From: Devosia sp.
Lineage (GTDB): Bacteria; Pseudomonadota; Alphaproteobacteria; Rhizobiales; Devosiaceae
Reading direction: 5' to 3'
NCBI GenBank assembly: GCA_016713105.1
Contig: JADJPS010000020.1
Location: 1-64,000, forward strand
DNA: 64,000 nucleotides
A program made the translations under genes and the position numbers. Under the pieces are notes generated by a model, which did no database searches, was not told the origin of the DNA, and saw only the letters and a list, made by a program, of their open reading frames with translations. Shown here one piece after another: positions 8,802-17,788 of the stretch (the first letter of the stretch is position 1; every line of letters starts with the position of its first letter).

Positions 8802-9673
8802 CAGCCGAAGATCCCCACACCGCCGCGACCGCTCCCGCCGCTGTTTTGCCGAAGGGCCGACGGTCCTGGTTTCTGGTGCAGCTCGGTGGGCTCTACGGGC
8901 TCTGGCTGCGCGAGGTGATGCGCTCGATGCGCGACCGCGGGCAGCTGATCGGCGGGGTCAGTCGCCCGATCCTTTGGGTGCTCATCCTCGGGATCGGGCT
9001 CAACCCCTATTTCCGCGGCGAGGTCTATGGCGAGGTCAGCTTCGTCGTGCCGTTCACCTACCTGCAGTTCATTTTCCCTGCTGTGATCGCGCTCAACATC
9101 ATGTTCACCTCGGTACAGTCGGCGGTTTCGGTGATCTGGGATCGCGAGTTCGGCTTCCTCCGCGAGGTCCTGGTCTCGCCCCTGTCGCGGGCGACGGTGT
9201 TACTGGGCAAGATCCTGGGCGGAGCCACTGTTGCGGTGCTGCATGGCTGCCTGGTTCTGGTTCTGGCACGCTTCGCTGACGTGCCGCTGACCTGGACCGA
9301 TATCCTGTCGGCGCTGGGGCTAATGGCGATGCTCGCGTTCGCGCTCACCTCGCTCGGCGTGGTCATCGCCAACCGTATCCGCACCTTCGAGGGCTTCGGC
9401 ATCTTCTCGAATGCCGTCATCCTGCCGCTGTATTTCACCTCAAGCTCGATCTTTCCGCTCGACCCGTCCCTGTCCCGGGCCCAGACGCGAGTGGTCTATC
9501 CGGACTGGCTGGTCACGATCGTCGAATGGAACCCCCTGACCTATGCGGTTGATTCGCTGCGCGGCGCACTGATCGACTACAATCAGTTCGCGCCATGGTT
9601 AGGGATCGTTGTCATGGCAGTCGCTGGGGTGGTGCTGTTTGCCATCGCGCTCTACGACTTCCGCCGGGCCTGA
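8798..9673 (+). CDS. ABC-2 type transporter, permease
   Basis: 291 aa inner-membrane protein of the ABC-2 membrane family (DrrB-like) with about six hydrophobic helices. The family segment WDREFGFLREVLVSPLSR is present, followed by the conserved turn near YFTSSSIFPLD and the C-terminal NPLTYAVDSLRG motif. It forms the channel for the ATPase encoded immediately upstream, which it overlaps by four bases. No periplasmic adaptor or outer-membrane partner is encoded nearby, so export is to the periplasm, or import if it follows the quinoprotein-associated pattern. Confidence 0.87.
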   Translation: MTAEDPHTAATAPAAVLPKGRRSWFLVQLGGLYGLWLREVMRSMRDRGQLIGGVSRPILWVLILGIGLNPYFRGEVYGEVSFVVPFTYLQFIFPAVIALNIMFTSVQSAVSVIWDREFGFLREVLVSPLSRATVLLGKILGGATVAVLHGCLVLVLARFADVPLTWTDILSALGLMAMLAFALTSLGVVIANRIRTFEGFGIFSNAVILPLYFTSSSIFPLDPSLSRAQTRVVYPDWLVTIVEWNPLTYAVDSLRGALIDYNQFAPWLGIVVMAVAGVVLFAIALYDFRRA

Positions 9674-9680
9674 GTTGCCA

Positions 9681-10475
9681 ATGCCTGATGTTCAGCGTCT
9701 GCTGCGGGATTTTGGGGGCATTGCGTTCATCCTGGCGCTGCTGGTCGCGGTCACCTTCCTGCCGCCGGACACCTCGCTTTCCGAGGTGCGTGCCACCGCG
9801 ACGCTGAAGGCCTGCGTGCCGCCCGCCTATCCGCCCCTTGTGACCGGCGACCCTCAACGGCCAGGCATCGACATCGAGCTGCTTGGTGCTGTCGCCGCTC
9901 ACATCGGGGTGCAACTGGCGCTTAACCGCAACGACGCAATGGGGCGCGACTTCAATCCTCGCAACTGGGACTTGAACCGGGCCCAGTGCCAAGTGATCGC
10001 CGGTGGGGTCGTCGATTCTGACCAGACGCGTTCGTTCCTTGAGACCGGCCCGTCCTATGCCCGAACCGGCTGGGCCGTGATCTCACTCGAACCCCTCGCC
10101 GAATTGACGGGGCTTAGCGTGGGCGTGCTGACGCTGGTCTCCGGTCTTGACCGCATCGGGCTGGCCAGTTTTCTGCGCCGGGCAGGTGTTCGACCACAGG
10201 TCGTGACACGCCCGGAGCAACTGGTCGCCGGCATCGCCGAGCAGCGTTTCGACGCCGGCATAACCGAAGCGCTGCTCGCCGCACGGCTGTCGGCCGACAA
10301 TGGCTGGGCCGCAGCCTGGATGCCGCCGGAGTTGGAGCGCTACAATCTGGTCTTCGGGCTGTGGAAGGGCGATGTGACCCTCAAGCGTGCCATCTATCAG
10401 GCCTTCGCCGATCTTGCCGCCGACGGCACCATCGCGGCCATTCTTGCCCGCTATGCCGGCGCCCCGCTCGACTAG
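9681..10475 (+). CDS. XoxJ/MxaJ-like periplasmic binding protein 2
   Basis: 264 aa from the ATG at 9681, with an N-terminal hydrophobic segment (IAFILALLVAVTFLPP) acting as signal or anchor. The body has the binding-protein-3 layout: LKACVPPAYPPLVTGD with PGIDIELLGAVAAHIGVQL, then a central QVIAGGVVDSDQTRSFLETG and a final lobe ending AIYQAFADLAADGTIAAILA. It is only weakly similar to the first binding protein of the cluster (6869-7738), so this is a second, diverged member rather than a recent duplicate. It follows the permease by seven bases and is presumably cotranscribed. Confidence 0.7.
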   Translation: MPDVQRLLRDFGGIAFILALLVAVTFLPPDTSLSEVRATATLKACVPPAYPPLVTGDPQRPGIDIELLGAVAAHIGVQLALNRNDAMGRDFNPRNWDLNRAQCQVIAGGVVDSDQTRSFLETGPSYARTGWAVISLEPLAELTGLSVGVLTLVSGLDRIGLASFLRRAGVRPQVVTRPEQLVAGIAEQRFDAGITEALLAARLSADNGWAAAWMPPELERYNLVFGLWKGDVTLKRAIYQAFADLAADGTIAAILARYAGAPLD

Positions 10476-11092
10476 CCGGCGGCGTCGATCCCGAGCACGA
10501 TTGGCGCGACAAGATCATAGGCAGGCGTCATCAGCATCCGGGTCACTCCGAAGATCGACGCGGCCAGCAGCGCCCAAGCGAGGTAGGTTCCAGCCTGTCT
10601 GGGAATCGAGATGCCCAGTGCGGCCAGAAAATGCGCCCCCGCCAGCGGTGGGATGGGCAACAGGCTGAATACCGCCGTCCAGACGCATAACTGCGCTGCC
10701 ACCCGCATGAACGCCGCGGCAGCCAGTCCCGCCGTGTAGGGCAGGGTGATCAACAGCGGGATCACCAGCAACAGAAGCAGGTAGCCCAGCAGTAGTAGCG
10801 CTGCGCTACCCGCCAGCGCGATCACCACCAGACCCCACCTCCCGATTCGCAGCTTGGAGGCATCGATCGCCACCGGCCGCCCCCAGCCGAAGCCGGTCAG
10901 CATGATCGCGCCGAGGCCCAGCATGTCCACATGCCCGAACGGCAGCACCGTTAGGCGGCCATCATGGCGGGGACCGTTGTCGCCCAGTAGCACCGCAACG
11001 ACGGCAATGGCGGCGCTCTGCACCATCGCAATGATGAGCCCGGCGAACAGGCGCAACACCACAAGTTGGATGGTGAGGTCGACACCTGTCAT
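10472..11092 (-). CDS. M50/site-2-protease-like membrane protein lacking HExxH
   Basis: 206 aa with about five to six membrane helices. The segment LPFGHVDMLGLGAIMLTGFGWGRPVAI resembles the HxDPLG...GFGWAKPV signature of M50 membrane proteases (shown in part: GHVDMLGLGAIML), and SLLPIPPLAGAHF matches the later NLLPIPPLDG motif that normally carries an Asp zinc ligand, here replaced. The zinc-binding HExxH is not present, so I infer a non-proteolytic homologue. It is encoded convergently to the second binding protein (ends overlap by four bases) and may be cotranscribed with nothing. Its role in the dehydrogenase module is unknown. Confidence 0.5.
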   Translation of the reverse strand: MTGVDLTIQLVVLRLFAGLIIAMVQSAAIAVVAVLLGDNGPRHDGRLTVLPFGHVDMLGLGAIMLTGFGWGRPVAIDASKLRIGRWGLVVIALAGSAALLLLGYLLLLLVIPLLITLPYTAGLAAAAFMRVAAQLCVWTAVFSLLPIPPLAGAHFLAALGISIPRQAGTYLAWALLAASIFGVTRMLMTPAYDLVAPIVLGIDAAG

Positions 11093-11144
11093 CGCTGCCG
11101 CGCCCCGTCAGTTGCCCCGCAGGAACATCTGCGCAGCGCCGCGC

Positions 11145-11675
11145 TCACTTGCCGAATATCAGATAGTCGAGCGCGTCGGGGTTCGAGGGCAGCGGCGCGC
11201 CTTCCGCGAAGCCGTTCCGTTTGAGGACGTAGGCCAGCAGGTCGACATAGGTACTGGACGACAGGCTCCCTGGGGAATCTGGTGGCATCAAAGTGCTCAT
11301 GAAGAGATACAATCCGGAGGCCGGCATCTGGTCGCTGGTGTACTTCTCCAAAAACGCGCGACCGGCCAACAGCGCGCCACCATTCACCCCGCCCTTGAGG
11401 TCCTCGCCATGGCAGTCCTCACAGAGCTGGTCGTATGTCTTCTTTCCTCGATCGGCCTGCTCGGACGAGTAGGAGACCGGCTTTTCGACCGGGGTCGCGT
11501 TGGCCTGCGCCAGTCGGATCCGGGTTCCGGTCTGCTGCGCGGGACGCGCTTCATTTGTCACTCGCGCGAGACTTTCGAGACCGTATGCCAGCCCCGTCAC
11601 CGTTAGGGGGGTGGCGGCCACCGCGACCACCAGCGCTCCGCCACAAAGCAGCCGAATCGCGCGTTTCTTGTTCAT
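11145..11675 (-). CDS. Class I cytochrome c, likely quinoprotein electron acceptor
   Basis: 176 aa, periplasmic. The N-terminal signal or anchor is MNKKRAIRLLCGGALVVAVA. One heme motif CEDCH lies at residues 85-89, preceded by SEQADRGKKTYDQL as usual in this family, and a likely axial Met lies in STLMPPDSPG near residue 128. The C-terminal helix (TYVDLLAYVLKRNGF) is standard. With the cytochrome at 4026-4421 broken, this is the only intact cytochrome c in the island and the best candidate to take electrons from the dehydrogenase at 5035. Confidence 0.85.
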   Translation of the reverse strand: MNKKRAIRLLCGGALVVAVAATPLTVTGLAYGLESLARVTNEARPAQQTGTRIRLAQANATPVEKPVSYSSEQADRGKKTYDQLCEDCHGEDLKGGVNGGALLAGRAFLEKYTSDQMPASGLYLFMSTLMPPDSPGSLSSSTYVDLLAYVLKRNGFAEGAPLPSNPDALDYLIFGK

Positions 11676-12320
11676 TGGTAGACCTCCCGTTCATATGGCA
11701 ACACGGCCGCAAGAGCACAGATTTGCCGATATTGGCGCAACGCGCTAGCCAAGCCGACATGCAGGTCTGATGCAATAGTCCCTTAGTCGGTTTTTCGTGA
11801 AGGCCCCGAAGGTGCGAAGCCCCAGCGCGTTTCAAGGCGCTGACGGCCGTCCAAGAGCCGAGGTGTTCATCAAAGAGCGCATCGCCGCGCGCGGCAAGGA
11901 CACCATGATCACCTGGGGGTTGATCGACAGCTTCTCCCGATGCCTCGCAGCTTCCGTCTTGGGCATGAATGGCACTATGCTTCGAGCTGCCAGTCGACGT
12001 GACCGACGAGCAGCGCGCCGTGTTGCAGGAACACCTGCACGGCTCCGGAAACCGGCGGCGTGCATCGATTTGTGATTCCGTTTGGCGGTTGGCCGAGCGG
12101 GGGTTGGCGTGCAGGGGCAGCGGGGGTTTTGGGACATTGAGGATCGGCTGAAGGAGCTTTCGGCGGAAGGCTTCCGCTGGAGCGGCTGGCAGACCGTCCC
12201 ATTAGGAATTTCGTGGCAACTATGCGGCTGTCCGTTGAAAACAGCGCGCATCTTGCCGTCTTCGGTGGCAGCCTGTAATCAGCGTCGGCTCGTTGTTGAT
12301 GTAATCAAGACCAGGGATAG
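11676..12320. other. 645-bp region without an intact gene; transposase scrap
   Basis: On the plus strand about 12109-12162 reads QRGFWDIEDRLKELSAEG, which resembles the N-terminus of another IS5-group transposase (typically GFWDIDERYARLSE). The following sequence does not continue the protein. Upstream, short frames such as DVTDEQRAVLQEHLHGSG are protein-like but unassignable. I read this as a decayed insertion-sequence landing area. Confidence 0.4.
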
Positions 12321-13179
12321 ATGCCCGACCAAACGAATCCCCGTGCATCTACACCCCGATCGGCAGCAGCACGTGTCTTGTCACGCGCCACCCTTGCCCT
12401 CGTCGCAGTGGGTCTCTTTAGCGTAGCAGTCAATCTGCTATTGCTGACCGGGCCCATATTTATGATGCTGGTCTACGATAGGGTGTTGACCTCCCGTTCC
12501 GTGGCCACTCTTGTCGTTCTAGTCGTACTCGTGGGGGTACTTCTTTCCTTTTTGGCCCTATTCGACTTAGTGCGACGGCAGATTCTGGGGCGACTCGGCA
12601 ATCGTCTGGAATTGGTTCTATCAGACCCTATTTTTGAAAGTTGGATCAAACAGAACGTTGGGCGCCCGGGGCACGCCCAGCCGTTGGAGGATCTGAAGGG
12701 CATCCGCCAATTTCTTTCCAGTGCTGCTCCGCTGGCGCTGTTTGATCTCCCGTGGACGCTGCTGTTCCTCTGGCTGATCTTCCTGTTCCACTCATATCTC
12801 GGTTACGTCGCCTTGACCGGCGCGGCATTCCTGACGGGCCTTGCCCTACTGACGCATGCGCTGACTCGACGCCTGCTGGCCAATGCAGCCCGTGACGCGG
12901 CAAAGGCAGCAGAGCTTGTCGCCGAGGCGCGGCGCGGCGCGGAAGCGGCCGTTGCGCGGGGGATGGTTCGCGGACTGATGAGCCGATGGCGCACTAGGTA
13001 CGAGGCCTCGGTGTTCGACCAATCGAGCGCCGGCGATACTATCTCGCTTCTGTCTGCAGTTGCGCGCGCCCTGCGATTGTTTCTGCAATCAGCGATACTT
13101 GCTGTTGGCGCATGGTTGGCGATCCTGCAGGAAGTAACGCCTGGTACAATGATAGCGGCCTCGATCCTCATGGGTCGCG
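12321..13179 (+). pseudogene. Type I secretion ABC exporter (PrtD type), truncated by IS
   Basis: The transmembrane half of a type I secretion ATPase: GPIFMMLVYDRVLTSRS near the start, FDLPWTLLFLWLIFLFH in the middle and EVTPGTMIAASILMGR at the end. In PrtD/HlyB-type exporters the next residues are A-L-A-P-(V/I)-E followed by the nucleotide-binding domain. Here the frame enters the IS3 inverted repeat at 13180 and ends 12 codons later at 13217. The ATPase domain is absent on the other side of the element, so it was deleted. No membrane-fusion partner or substrate gene is present. Confidence 0.8.
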
Positions 13180-13229
13180 TGAACCGCCCCGGGTTTGCCG
13201 GAGGCTCCAACTCCTGAGAAGGTGGAGCC

Positions 13230-13559
13230 ATGATGAGCAAGACGACGAACAAGTTTTCCCCGGAAGTGCGCCAGCGCGCGGTGCGGCTGGTTCTGGATCA
13301 CGAGCATGAGCATTCCTCGCGCTGGGCGGTGGTCCTTTCGATCGCGGCCAAGATCGGCTGCACGGCGCAGACGCTGAACGAGTGGGTGAAGAAGGCCGAA
13401 GTCGACGCCGGCAAGCGGGCTGGGGTGCCGACGGACATGGCCGCCATGCTGAAGGCTCTGGAGCGCGAGAACCGGGAGCTTCGGCAGGCCAACGAGATCC
13501 TGCGCAAGGCGAGCGCATATTTTGCCCAGGCGGAGCTCGACCGCCGGTTCAAGCCATGA
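13230..13559 (+). CDS. IS3-family transposase OrfA
   Basis: 109 aa (or 108 from the second Met codon). N-terminal helix-turn-helix (FSPEVRQRAVRLVLDHE, then KIGCTAQTLNEWVKKAE) binds the element ends. The C-terminal leucine-zipper-like coil (MLKALERENRELRQANEILR) mediates oligomerisation and is typical of IS3 OrfA. The stop TGA overlaps the OrfB ATG (ATGA at 13556-13559). In IS3 elements OrfA and OrfB are also joined by programmed -1 frameshifting to make OrfAB. Confidence 0.93.
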   Translation: MMSKTTNKFSPEVRQRAVRLVLDHEHEHSSRWAVVLSIAAKIGCTAQTLNEWVKKAEVDAGKRAGVPTDMAAMLKALERENRELRQANEILRKASAYFAQAELDRRFKP

Positions 13560-14461
13560 TCGCGTTCATCGACGATCATCGTGGGGCGCATGGGGTCGAG
13601 CCGATCTGCAAGGTGCTGCCGATCGCCCCATCGACCTACCACGACCACGTCGCCAAGCGGGCCGATCCCGAGAAGCTGTCGTCACGCGCCAAGCGGGACC
13701 TGATGCTGAGGCCTGAGATCGAGCGCGTCTTCGCCGAGAACTACGAGGTCTATGGTGCGCGCAAGGTCTGGCGGCAGCTCAACCGCGAGCACATCCCGGT
13801 GGCACGCTGCACCGTCGAGCGTCTGATGGCCGACCTGGGCCTGCAGGGCGTCATCCGCGGCAAGCCGATCCGCACAACGATGAGCGACAGGGCGGCGCCT
13901 TGCCCCCTCGATCACGTCAATCGCCAGTTCCATGCGCCGGCACCGAACATGCTCTGGCTCTCCGACTTCACTTACGTCTCGACCTGGGCCGGCTTCGTCT
14001 ACGTCGCCTTCGTCATCGACGCCTATGCCCGCCGGATCGTCGGCTGGCGGGTGAGCAGGACGGCGCACGCAAGCTTCGTCCTCGACGCTCTCGAGCAGGC
14101 GCTGCACGAACGGCGGCCCGTTCATCGCGGCGGCCTGGTGCATCACTCCGACAGAGGTTCTCAATACGTCAGCATCCGCTACACCGAGCGCCTGGCGCAG
14201 GCCGGGGTCGAGCCCTCGGTGGGCAGCGTCGGCGACAGCTATGACAACGCTCTCGCCGAAACCATCAACGGTCTCTACAAGGCCGAGGTGATCCATCGAC
14301 GCGGACCATGGCGCTCGTTCGAGGCCGTCGAGTTCGCCACGCTGGAATGGGTCGACTGGTTCAACAATCGCCGGCTGCTGGAGCCCATCGGCAACATCCC
14401 GCCGGCCGAAGCCGAGGAACGCTACTACGCCATGCTCGAAACGCCGGCCATGGCAGCGTAA
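13556..14461 (+). CDS. IS3-family transposase OrfB (DDE integrase)
   Basis: 301 aa retroviral-integrase-type catalytic subunit. The N-terminal HTH_21 region contains NYEVYGARKVWRQLNRE. The catalytic triad is visible as WLSDFTYV (Asp), HHSDRGSQYVS (Asp) and DNALAETINGLYKAEVI (Glu). Full length with no lesion, so the element should be transposition-competent. Start chosen at the ATG overlapping the OrfA stop. Confidence 0.93.
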   Translation: MIAFIDDHRGAHGVEPICKVLPIAPSTYHDHVAKRADPEKLSSRAKRDLMLRPEIERVFAENYEVYGARKVWRQLNREHIPVARCTVERLMADLGLQGVIRGKPIRTTMSDRAAPCPLDHVNRQFHAPAPNMLWLSDFTYVSTWAGFVYVAFVIDAYARRIVGWRVSRTAHASFVLDALEQALHERRPVHRGGLVHHSDRGSQYVSIRYTERLAQAGVEPSVGSVGDSYDNALAETINGLYKAEVIHRRGPWRSFEAVEFATLEWVDWFNNRRLLEPIGNIPPAEAEERYYAMLETPAMAA

Positions 14462-14500
14462 CTCAAACCAAATGGCCTCCGGCAAACCCGGGGCGGTTCA

Positions 14501-15326
14501 CGCCTGTAAGCCGCCTTGCGTCGTCAGCGTGCTTGCGGGTGTTTCCCTTGAGGCCGCGGTGATCAGCCAGAAACTGCACCAAGTCCTCAAAAACGTTCGG
14601 CCATGCCCGACGTCCAGCCCGACCACGGCCTTGTCGCTCCAAAGCAGAGAGGTGTGCTTCGAGAAGACCACGGAGAGAAAGCGGCTCTTGAGCGTATATC
14701 GGCGTTTCGTCGATCACTGCCGGAGCGAGGTGCGCCGGGTGAACTTGCTTTTTCGGATCTGCGCCTTCGTCGCGCTCAACGACACGTTCAAGTGCTTCGA
14801 GCTCTGCCCCCGCGATGGCCTGGGCCGTTTCACGCCACGCGGGTGATCGCGGCTCGGCAGAGATGTTGCCTCTCCGCAAGTAGCGCTCAAGGATATCGCC
14901 CATCACCTGCTCGATCTCGTCGCTGTCAAGACGGCCGGCCAGGACCGCCCTCAAATCAGCGACGTAGCGATCGTCGATGCCTATTGATGCCCAGGTGGGA
15001 CCGGCTTGTCGAAAGGCCAAGTCGATCGCGATGCGCTCCTGGTAGTGGACACGTGCCAATTCTGCCGGAGAGAGCAGCGACGATCGACTGGCGCGTTCTG
15101 CGGCGTTGGTTTCAAGCCGGTTGGCCCGCACAGCCTGGGCATGATCAAGTTTGGCGGCTATTCGAATAAGGGCGACGGGTAGTTGATCGATCGCGCTACG
15201 ACGATCCGCGCCGAGCGGCTCCTGAAGTTCACGTTTTCCGACGATGGAACGCAGTTCCTGCGGCACGACCCTGCGAGCGTAGTATCGTCCATCGACGAAA
15301 AGCAGATACCTGATCTTGCCGGCCAT
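14501..15326 (-). pseudogene. Tyrosine integrase, N-terminal half, cut by IS3 element
   Basis: The start at 15326 (MAGKIRYLLFVDGRYYARRV) matches the N-terminal DUF6538 arm of alphaproteobacterial phage/island integrases. It is followed by a helical linker and a SAM-like core-binding domain near SLRGLLEAHLSALERQ. The frame then runs into the IS3 inverted repeat and stops at 14463. The whole catalytic domain (Arg, His-x-x-Arg, Tyr) is missing. It begins 94 bp from tRNA-Thr and reads away from it, the standard position for an island integrase. The island is therefore locked in unless helped in trans. Confidence 0.78.
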
Positions 15327-15419
15327 GGTTCAGGCCCTTTGTAGGGGAAATGTAGGGGCAAGAGTGGGGTAAACCCCCGCGAAAGCAAGAGTGTCAATAA
15401 TTGCAAGGGGGTAGGATGG

Positions 15420-15491
<72 letters not shown>

Positions 15492-15765
15492 AGCCGCCAC
15501 CGCGGGCTGCCCCGGGACGTGGCGCGGTTACTGCCACAGGCCATTGTCCCGTGCAAGGCAAAAAACGGAGCCGCGGCGGCAGGCGGTTCTGGTCCGGCAA
15601 GGTGTCGCGGCGCGCCATCCGGGCCTGCCCGGACGCCGTATCGGGGCGGTCGCGAATGACCTTGCGGCGGGTCGCTCTGGACTTGGCTGCGCCTGTGCTG
15701 CACAAGCACTGGGGCAACGGGAATGCGGCCGCGGCGGGACCTCGCGGAGCGGGAGACGGGCGAGC

Positions 15766-15948
15766 ATGTCGGATTCGGGGTCAGGCGGGGATCGGCACGA
15801 TCGCCTTTCGGCAAAGCTGCGCGAGAACCTCAGGCGGCGCAAGGAGCAGTCGCGCGCCCGGGCAGGTGCCGCAGCGCCCCTCGAACGGGGCGAAGCCGCG
15901 TCAGCGGCCGACCTGCCGGGGGGCGACGATCCGGACGATGATCGCTAG
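15766..15948 (+). CDS. Small conserved alphaproteobacterial protein
   Basis: 60 aa from ATG 15766. A basic helix (RLSAKLRENLRRRKEQSRAR) is followed by an acidic tail (LPGGDDPDDDR). Short proteins with this basic signature are often found just before murA and the DUF2948-hisD block in alphaproteobacteria. murA itself is absent here. Function unknown. Confidence 0.55.
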   Translation: MSDSGSGGDRHDRLSAKLRENLRRRKEQSRARAGAAAPLERGEAASAADLPGGDDPDDDR

Positions 15949-16058
15949 AGGCGCTGTGGGTTGGGCCTCCGGCCGCATTGCCCAGTCCGCCGCGAGCTTG
16001 TAGATGGTCGTTCTGGCGCCCATCTAGGCGGCAACGCCAATGATACCGGAACTGCCTC

Positions 16059-16496
16059 ATGTCTGATCTCAAGCTGATCGCGCTTGACGCCGAAGACCTC
16101 GACGTCGTGTCGGCCACCACGCAGGACGCCATCGTGCGTGTAGGCGACATGGCCTTTGCCAGGGGCGATCGACGCTTCGCCCTGATGATGAACCGCTTTG
16201 CCTGGGAGCGCGGCGACGGCAGGTCGCGCGACCGGGCCGGGGTGCGCAAGCGCGCCGCGCTGCATTTCGATCATGTGACGGGCGTGCGGGCAGCCGGCCT
16301 CGATCTCAACGCCCACGAGGGTGTGCTCGAGCTGCTGACCATACGCTTCACCGAGGGGCAGGCGCCGGGCGGCCAGGTCGACCTGGCATTTGCCGGTGGC
16401 GCCACGATCCGCCTCGAGGTCGAGGTCCTAGAGGCGCGCCTGCAGGACCTGGGCGCGGCCTGGGCCACCAAGGTCAAGCCCGAGCACGCCGCCTGA
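16059..16496 (+). CDS. DUF2948 family protein
   Basis: 145 aa, begins MSDLKLIALDAEDLDVVSA as usual for DUF2948, with RRFALMMNRFAWE and VLELLTIRF in the expected order and LEDLGAAW-like LQDLGAAWATK at the end. Biochemical function unknown. The family is nearly always beside hisD in alphaproteobacteria. Its TGA overlaps the hisD start (TGATG), so the two are coupled. Confidence 0.85.
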   Translation: MSDLKLIALDAEDLDVVSATTQDAIVRVGDMAFARGDRRFALMMNRFAWERGDGRSRDRAGVRKRAALHFDHVTGVRAAGLDLNAHEGVLELLTIRFTEGQAPGGQVDLAFAGGATIRLEVEVLEARLQDLGAAWATKVKPEHAA

Positions 16497-17788
16497 TGCC
16501 GGTTCGGCTGGACAGCCGGGACCCCGGCTTCGCGGCGTCCTTCGCGGCGCTGCTCAACTCCAAGCGGGAGGCGTCCGAGGAGGTGGGTGCGTCAGTCGCG
16601 GCCATCCTCGCAGACATTCGCCGGCGCGGCGATGCGGCGGTCATCGACTGCACGGCCCGCTATGACGGGGTCCAGCTCACTGCGCGCACCCTCGCTTTCA
16701 CGGCTGACGAGGTCGAGGCGGCTGCGGCGCGGATTTCCCCCGCGACGCGTGCGGCACTGGCGTTCGCGCATGACCGCATCCGGGCCCATCATGACCGGCA
16801 ACGACCGCTCGACGAGATCTACCGCGACGCGGTCGGGGTGACCCTGGGCACCCGGTGGACGGCCGTCGAGGCGGTCGGCATCTACGCGCCGGGTGGCCTT
16901 GCCGCCTATCCCTCCTCGGTGCTGATGAACGCGGTGCCGGCCCGCGTCGCCGGCGCCAGCCGGATCGCCATGGTGGTGCCCACGCCACGCGGCGAGGTCA
17001 ACGATGCCGTGCTCGCTGCGGCCCGCATCGCCGGCATCACCGAGATCTACCGGATCGGCGGCGCCCAGGCGATCGGTGCCCTGGCGTTCGGTACCGCCAG
17101 CATTGCCCCGGTCCACAAGGTGGTCGGGCCGGGGAACGCCTATGTCGCCGCGGCCAAGCGGCAGGTCTTCGGCACGGTGGGCATCGACATGATCGCCGGT
17201 CCCTCGGAGGTGCTGGTCATCGCCGATGCCTCGGCCAATCCGGCCTGGGTGGCCGCCGATCTGCTGGCCCAGGCCGAGCACGGGGGAGGGGCCCAGTCCA
17301 TCCTCGTCACCACCGATCCGGACCTCGCCGACAGCGTCGAGCGCGAAGTCGAGCGGCAGATGGCGCTGTTGCCGCGTGCCGGGATCACCCGCGAAGGCTG
17401 GGACGCGTTCGGCGCCGTGATCACCGTGGGTTCCCTCGCCGAGGCGGCCGAGCTCGCCAACCGCATCGCCTCCGAGCACGTCGAACTGGCCCTCGACGAT
17501 CCGCAATCGCTGCTGCCGAGCATCCGCAATGCCGGTGCGATCTTCCTCGGCCATCACACGCCCGAGGCGATCGGCGACTATGTCGGCGGCTCCAACCACG
17601 TGCTGCCCACGGCGCGATCGGCCCGCTTTGCGTCGGGCCTCGGCGTGCTCGACTTCATGAAGCGGACCTCCATACTCGGCTGCGATCCGGCGTCCCTCGC
17701 CGAACTGGCGCCTGCCGCGATCGAACTCGCCCGCGTCGAGGGGCTGGACGCGCATGGCCGCAGCGTCGCGATCAGGCTCAACCGCTAG
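16496..17788 (+). CDS. hisD: Histidinol dehydrogenase
   Basis: 430 aa, the usual length. Catalyses the last two steps of histidine synthesis (L-histidinol to L-histidine, two NAD). Seen: GIYAPGGLAAYPSSVLMNAV, VVGPGNAYVAAAKRQVFG (NAD region), IDMIAGPSEVLV, AQAEHGGGAQ (zinc-ligand Gln and His) and DYVGGSNHVLPT near the C-terminus. The start overlaps the DUF2948 stop, and the next gene starts directly after the hisD stop. Other his genes are elsewhere, as usual in alphaproteobacteria. Confidence 0.97.
   Translation: MPVRLDSRDPGFAASFAALLNSKREASEEVGASVAAILADIRRRGDAAVIDCTARYDGVQLTARTLAFTADEVEAAAARISPATRAALAFAHDRIRAHHDRQRPLDEIYRDAVGVTLGTRWTAVEAVGIYAPGGLAAYPSSVLMNAVPARVAGASRIAMVVPTPRGEVNDAVLAAARIAGITEIYRIGGAQAIGALAFGTASIAPVHKVVGPGNAYVAAAKRQVFGTVGIDMIAGPSEVLVIADASANPAWVAADLLAQAEHGGGAQSILVTTDPDLADSVEREVERQMALLPRAGITREGWDAFGAVITVGSLAEAAELANRIASEHVELALDDPQSLLPSIRNAGAIFLGHHTPEAIGDYVGGSNHVLPTARSARFASGLGVLDFMKRTSILGCDPASLAELAPAAIELARVEGLDAHGRSVAIRLNR

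Larger units (their letters stand above)
13180..14500 (+). mobile_element. IS3-family insertion sequence with perfect inverted repeats
   Basis: 1,321 bp bounded by a perfect 26-bp inverted repeat (13180-13205 and 14475-14500) starting TGAACCGCCCCGGG. Two overlapping transposase genes lie inside. The flanks do not show a 3-4 bp target duplication (GCG on the left, CGC on the right), and the two flanking genes are different truncated genes. That points to a deletion or rearrangement involving the element rather than simple insertion. Confidence 0.9.

Noticed and set aside
13170..14510. Simple insertion of the IS3 element with target duplication
   Set aside because: Bases flanking the inverted repeats do not match, and the two flanking genes are different truncated genes.
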